From Candidatus Woesearchaeota archaeon (GTDB taxonomy: Archaea > Nanobdellota > Nanobdellia > Woesearchaeales > WJKV01): DNA of 15,698 nucleotides. The notes beneath the pieces are model-generated. The model worked only from the letters and a program-made list of their open reading frames with translations. It was not told the DNA's origin and searched no databases. Location of the stretch: the NCBI GenBank assembly GCA_014728875.1, contig WJKV01000024.1, positions 1 to 15,698 of the forward strand, in the 5' to 3' direction. The stretch's first letter is position 1. Every line of letters begins with the position of its first letter. Positions 12,402 to 15,698 of this stretch are shown here, piece by piece. The position numbers were made by a program, and so were the translations under genes.

Positions 12402-13502
12402 ATGACAAAGAAAGATTATTACGAGATTTTGGGGGTGTCCAAAGACGCGACTAAAGAGGACATCAGGAAGGCCTACAAAAAGCTTGCAAAGAAATACCAT
12501 CCTGATGTCAACAAGAGCCCCGATGCCGAGCAAAAATTCAAGGAGATCAATGAAGCGGCTTCTGTTCTTGCAGACGAAAGAAAAAGAGAGCAGTATGACA
12601 GGTTCGGAAGCGCAGAAGGAATAGGAGGTTTTGATTTCAGGGGATTTGACTTCGGCGGTGGCTTCGGAGGCATTAATTTCGACGAGATCTTTGAGATGTT
12701 CACAGGCGGATTCAATCCGTTCGGCAGAAGAAGCAGAAGGCAGGGCCCTGTCAGGGGAGATGATCTTGTCTACGAGCTGGAGGTTTCACTGGAAGATGCA
12801 GTGTTCGGAAGCGAGAAAGAAATCTTGGTGCCTGCACTGGTTCTGTGCGAGAAATGCAAAGGCACTGGAGCAGAGGATCCTGACGACATTGAAGCCTGCA
12901 AAGACTGCGACGGTTCCGGTTATGTCAAAAGAAGCACAAGGACACCGTTCGGGATATTCGCAACAACTTCTTCTTGCAGGACCTGCGGCGGCACTGGAAA
13001 GTACATCAAGAACCTGTGCGATTTCTGCGACGGAGAAGGCAGGGTAACCAAAAACAACAAGATAAAGGTAGAGATCCCTGCAGGCGTGCATAACGGAACA
13101 AGGCTGAGGCTCGCAGGAAAAGGAGAGGCCGGCCTGAAAGGAGGAAGACATGGCGATCTTTACATCATAATCCGTGTCAAGGAACATCCTGTATTCGAAA
13201 GAAGAAACAATGACATCCATGTGAGCGTTCCTGTCTCATTTGCGCAGGCTGCACTTGGGAGCGAGATAGAAGTTCCCACACTCAAGTCGAAAGCAAAACT
13301 AAAGATCCCTGCAGGAACGCAGACAAACACCTTGTTCAAGCTCAAAGGCAAGGGCGTGCCCAACCTGAGAGGATACGGCACAGGCGACCAGCTGGTCAGA
13401 GTGGTGGTCGAAGTGCCTAAAAAGCTTTCAGCCAAGCAGAAAAAGCTTCTGAAAGAGTTCGATTCCTCGCTCGAGAAAAAGAAGTTCAAGCTATTTAAAT
13501 AG
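12402..13502 (+). CDS. dnaJ: Co-chaperone DnaJ (type I Hsp40)
   Basis: Delivers substrates to DnaK and stimulates its ATPase. The 366-residue protein has all type I parts: J domain 4-69 with the catalytic HPD at 33-35; Gly/Phe-rich region about 73-107; four zinc motifs CxxCxGxG starting at Cys149, Cys166, Cys192 and Cys206; then the C-terminal substrate-binding domains, about 218-366. The start is set at the ATG one base after the DHH stop. A longer in-frame reading from 12294 would overlap the DHH gene by over 100 bases and add a non-J extension, so it is rejected. It is the last gene of the grpE-dnaK-dnaJ operon. No oligo-T terminator follows immediately; the next promoter is within 50 bases. 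Confidence 0.97.
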   Translation: MTKKDYYEILGVSKDATKEDIRKAYKKLAKKYHPDVNKSPDAEQKFKEINEAASVLADERKREQYDRFGSAEGIGGFDFRGFDFGGGFGGINFDEIFEMFTGGFNPFGRRSRRQGPVRGDDLVYELEVSLEDAVFGSEKEILVPALVLCEKCKGTGAEDPDDIEACKDCDGSGYVKRSTRTPFGIFATTSSCRTCGGTGKYIKNLCDFCDGEGRVTKNNKIKVEIPAGVHNGTRLRLAGKGEAGLKGGRHGDLYIIIRVKEHPVFERRNNDIHVSVPVSFAQAALGSEIEVPTLKSKAKLKIPAGTQTNTLFKLKGKGVPNLRGYGTGDQLVRVVVEVPKKLSAKQKKLLKEFDSSLEKKKFKLFK

Positions 13503-13516
13503 GCTTTCTACCCGGT

Positions 13517-13551
13517 TCATTTATAAATGATTCTGCATAAGCTTTATAAAT
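13517..13551 (+). promoter_or_regulatory. Promoter region of the kinase: 14-bp palindrome and second TATA box
   Basis: TCATTTATAAATGA (13517-13530) is a perfect 14-bp palindrome that itself contains a TATA-like core. A second TATA box, CTTTATAAATA, lies at 13541-13551. The latter fits a start near 13573 and a short leader with an AAGGA SD before ATG 13588. The first may be an operator or an alternative promoter. Confidence 0.5.
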
Positions 13552-13587
13552 AAACTTCTAGATATTTATCACTAATTAAGGACTAAA

Positions 13588-15351
13588 ATGGCAGTTGATA
13601 CTATCGACACAGGAGATAACAAGCAGATGAGGCAGTATGCTAAAGAGAAGGCTAAAGAGAGCCAGGAAAGCTGCTTCAGGAGCGCGCGCGAAGACATAAC
13701 TTCCAGCAGGAGCGATTATCTGGCAAAATGCGATCCCTTTGCAAACAAAGTCGGAAGGGAACTATATGTCGAACAGGGAGATCAGCTTACCTGCTATGAA
13801 GTAAAGAGCAATCTTGCTGTCGGCGGACAAGCTACTTTGTTCAGAGGAAGAAGAGAGCCTAAAAGAGAGACGCATGATACTGTAAAGCAGCAATTCATCT
13901 GCTTGAAAGCCCATGAACTTGCGCGGCAGAAGATGAAGCCTTTGTCAGAGCTGGATCCTTTCATTGATGAAGCTGAAAAAGAGGCTGAAACAGTACAAGA
14001 AGAAAAGGGAAAGCGAGGATTGAGGAAAGCCCTTGAAGAACTTTTAGAACAGCAAAAAGAAGACAATGCAGGATTAAGAACTCCGAACAATGATGTATGC
14101 ATAAGAGCAACTACAACTTTGAGCGATGCACAAGCAAAAAGAATGAACAGGGAGATCGCCCTAATGGGAATGAGGCATCCAAATATTGTTACGATCTATA
14201 ACTTTGGAGTGATCGGCGGAAGAGGTGTTTTTGTCACAGAACTTGTAAAAAGGGTAGCATCACCTTACGGTTTTTCTTTAGACCAGCTGATCAGAGGAGC
14301 AATAGGCGCTGCAAAAGGCCTGAAATACTATCATGACAGAGGTGTTTTCCACAGGGATGTCAAGCCTGAAAACGTACTTTTCAAAAAACCCAACGGAACA
14401 AAAGTTACTGCAAAAGTCATAGATCCAGGACTGGCAGTCATCACTGATTTCGAGACTCCTGAAGAACGGCTTACATTTTCCAACGAATTTTTAGGAACAC
14501 CTATTTATGCATCTCCTGAACAGTCCTTCTCGTCTAAGAATGCAGATGCACAGAGCGACATTTATTGTCTGGGAGCGACATTGTATGAATTATTGACATG
14601 GGAAAGCCCGAATCCTTTCAATCCGGATTCAAGCGATGTGCAAAAGATTATGGAATGCCTCAATAATCTGCATAACAAGTATTACGGACTGGAGCACATT
14701 AAACCTGTAAGAGTAATGAACATAGACAGAAGAATCACAATGAAAGAACTATTCGGCCTTTATGTAAGAGGCAGAGAAGAAAAAACTAATGGCAATGGAA
14801 AATATACAGAGATAGACATGGATGACGACATACTCGAAGGCAGGGTCAAATTATGCAATCCTGTCAAACAGACATTGAAGAAGATATGGAATCATAGAAT
14901 ACATCACAGGACGAAAAACAAATTACAGAATCTCGAAATATTTCTTGCCTGCATGATGCATCCTGGAGAAAGGGACGAAAGCGGCCTGCAATATAAAAGA
15001 GATTTCAGATACAGCAACATGAGGCAGGTAATCAAAGACCTTAAGTCTGTTCTGGAAGGCGATAAGCCTGAGAATGCTTACAGAATCATTGAAAGAAAAT
15101 ATGGAAATATCACAACTAAGACAAAGGACTTGTTCATCCACGAAGTTTTTGCAGACCACAACAGATATTCAAAAAAGACAATGACACAAAGATTGGGCGG
15201 TGCTGCAAATTATACTGCAAAAGCAGCAGCTGCTGTTGCTGCCGGCCTTGCAGCCGGCGGAGTCGGAGGGTATCTATTGAATAAATACCTGCAATTAGGC
15301 GATAGGTTGGCGAATTTCGTGGGAGACATAGCCAGCAATCTGCCAAATTGA
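13588..15351 (+). CDS. Hanks-type Ser/Thr protein kinase with C-terminal membrane-like segment
   Basis: Eukaryote-like protein kinase of 587 residues. A 70-residue charged N-terminus leads into the Gly-rich loop AVGGQATLF (77-85), the ATP-binding Lys107 (ICLKAHE) and the alpha-C Glu189 (NREI). Catalytic loop HRDVKPEN at 255-262 (Asp257, Lys259, Asn262). The DFG position reads DPG (279-281); Asp279 is kept. Activation-segment end GTPIYASPE (303-311) and the subdomain IX Asp324 (SDIYCLG) are present. Lys107 and Glu189 are 82 residues apart, against roughly 15-25 in ordinary kinases, because of a charged, partly coiled-coil insert (about 111-180). A second insert lies in the C-lobe (about 345-445). 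Residues 543-567 are Ala/Gly-rich and could be a single membrane helix. No PASTA or other external domain follows. It is probably active, although the phosphorylation targets are unknown. Confidence 0.9.
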   Translation: MAVDTIDTGDNKQMRQYAKEKAKESQESCFRSAREDITSSRSDYLAKCDPFANKVGRELYVEQGDQLTCYEVKSNLAVGGQATLFRGRREPKRETHDTVKQQFICLKAHELARQKMKPLSELDPFIDEAEKEAETVQEEKGKRGLRKALEELLEQQKEDNAGLRTPNNDVCIRATTTLSDAQAKRMNREIALMGMRHPNIVTIYNFGVIGGRGVFVTELVKRVASPYGFSLDQLIRGAIGAAKGLKYYHDRGVFHRDVKPENVLFKKPNGTKVTAKVIDPGLAVITDFETPEERLTFSNEFLGTPIYASPEQSFSSKNADAQSDIYCLGATLYELLTWESPNPFNPDSSDVQKIMECLNNLHNKYYGLEHIKPVRVMNIDRRITMKELFGLYVRGREEKTNGNGKYTEIDMDDDILEGRVKLCNPVKQTLKKIWNHRIHHRTKNKLQNLEIFLACMMHPGERDESGLQYKRDFRYSNMRQVIKDLKSVLEGDKPENAYRIIERKYGNITTKTKDLFIHEVFADHNRYSKKTMTQRLGGAANYTAKAAAAVAAGLAAGGVGGYLLNKYLQLGDRLANFVGDIASNLPN

Positions 15352-15374
15352 CTACTTCTAAGTGGTTAGGAAAT

Positions 15375-15420
15375 CGAAAGATTTAAATATTCGCACAGAA
15401 TAAATTGTCATATTGGGGGA
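15375..15420 (+). promoter_or_regulatory. BRE/TATA and SD of the zinc-ribbon gene
   Basis: A BRE-like CGAAAG (15375-15380), TATA TTTAAATA (15382-15389) and SD GGGGGA (15415-15420) precede the ATG at 15429, with an expected leader of about 17 bases. Confidence 0.6.
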
Positions 15421-15428
15421 ATTTAGAG

Positions 15429-15578
15429 ATGACTGAATTAAGGAAATGCCTTAGATGTGGAGACATAATACAATCATATTCACCTATGAGGAAATGGTGC
15501 TATGAATGCCGAAAGAAAATAGGCATTGAACAGGCACGGGAAAGAAAGATCGCAAAGATGAAGCTGAAAAAGAAATAG
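15429..15578 (+). CDS. Small zinc-ribbon protein, 49 aa
   Basis: ATG at 15429 opens 49 codons ending with TAG at 15576-15578. Four cysteines form two knuckles, CLRC at 7-10 and CYEC at 24-27, with 13 residues between: a minimal zinc ribbon. The rest is a strongly basic tail (RKKIGIEQARERK, then KMKLKKK), which suggests nucleic-acid or ribosome contact. A good promoter and SD with correct spacing show that it is a real gene in spite of its size. It is separated from the kinase by 77 bases and has its own promoter. The exact function is unknown. Confidence 0.78.
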   Translation: MTELRKCLRCGDIIQSYSPMRKWCYECRKKIGIEQARERKIAKMKLKKK

Positions 15579-15698
15579 AATTCTGATGTTTTTATGCGTG
15601 AAAATCTAAAAATCCGGCACAGGCCTGCGCGCCTATATGAATGCAAGCGGAAGATAGGAGAGATTGTCGAGATTCTTTGATTCCACTGGTCACTGGAC
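15579..15698 (+). other. Tail of window: short in-frame ORF resembling the zinc-ribbon C-terminal half
   Basis: In the same frame as the zinc-ribbon gene, after its stop, an ATG at 15594 opens 28 codons to a TGA at 15678-15680. It includes YECKRKIG, close to YECRKKIG of the preceding protein. No SD or TATA box fits it. It may be a decayed duplicate of the zinc ribbon or a chance match. On the minus strand a frame stays open from the window edge to about 15500, but it shadows the zinc-ribbon gene. I see no confident gene here. Confidence 0.3.

Noticed and set aside
15640..15698. Possible tRNA fragment or attachment site at the window end
   Set aside because: No cloverleaf, T-loop consensus or convincing repeat could be assembled; only a short CCAGTG direct repeat on the minus strand is visible.

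Overview
The window is archaeal. Most genes are preceded by AT-rich TATA boxes. Where no Shine-Dalgarno (SD) sequence is present, the TATA centre lies about 27 bases before the ATG, as expected for leaderless archaeal transcripts. FtsZ is of the archaeal type, the FKBP has the long archaeal form, and there is a membrane-tethered winged-helix regulator of a kind typical of archaea. Short intergenic gaps, many small orphan proteins and a bacterial-style DnaK system suggest a DPANN-type archaeon such as the Woesearchaeota/Pacearchaeota group. That placement is inference, not proof.

Layout. Minus strand, 1-2666: ftsZ (3' end cut by the window edge), a two-domain FKBP prolyl isomerase, and an orphan gene. 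The ftsZ and FKBP leaders appear long and rich in inverted repeats. Plus strand, 2762-7109: an orphan divergent from the previous one, a membrane-anchored winged-helix regulator with an extracytoplasmic sensor-like part, a large secreted repeat and cysteine-rich protein, and thymidylate kinase. Minus strand, 7164-7954: a small protein with an HxxxCxxC zinc motif like that of zinc anti-sigma proteins, and a winged-helix regulator. Plus strand, 8076-13502: a chaperone operon grpE - YkgJ-type Cys-cluster protein - dnaK - 64-residue protein - DHH phosphoesterase - dnaJ. Plus strand, 13588-15578: a Hanks-type Ser/Thr kinase with a C-terminal membrane-like segment and a 49-residue zinc-ribbon protein. 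The last 120 bases hold only a short in-frame relic or chance ORF.

How it may work together. The clearest regulatory unit is the 121-base divergent region between the winged-helix gene and grpE. It holds a perfect 17-bp inverted repeat (8-bp arms, 1-bp centre) just upstream of the grpE TATA box. The simplest model is a divergently encoded heat-shock repressor controlling the DnaK/GrpE/DnaJ operon, analogous in role to Phr/HSR1 of other archaea. The kinase next to dnaJ has its own promoter. It has an unusually long charged insert in its N-lobe and DPG in place of DFG. No tRNA, rRNA, CRISPR array, insertion sequence or phage gene was seen.
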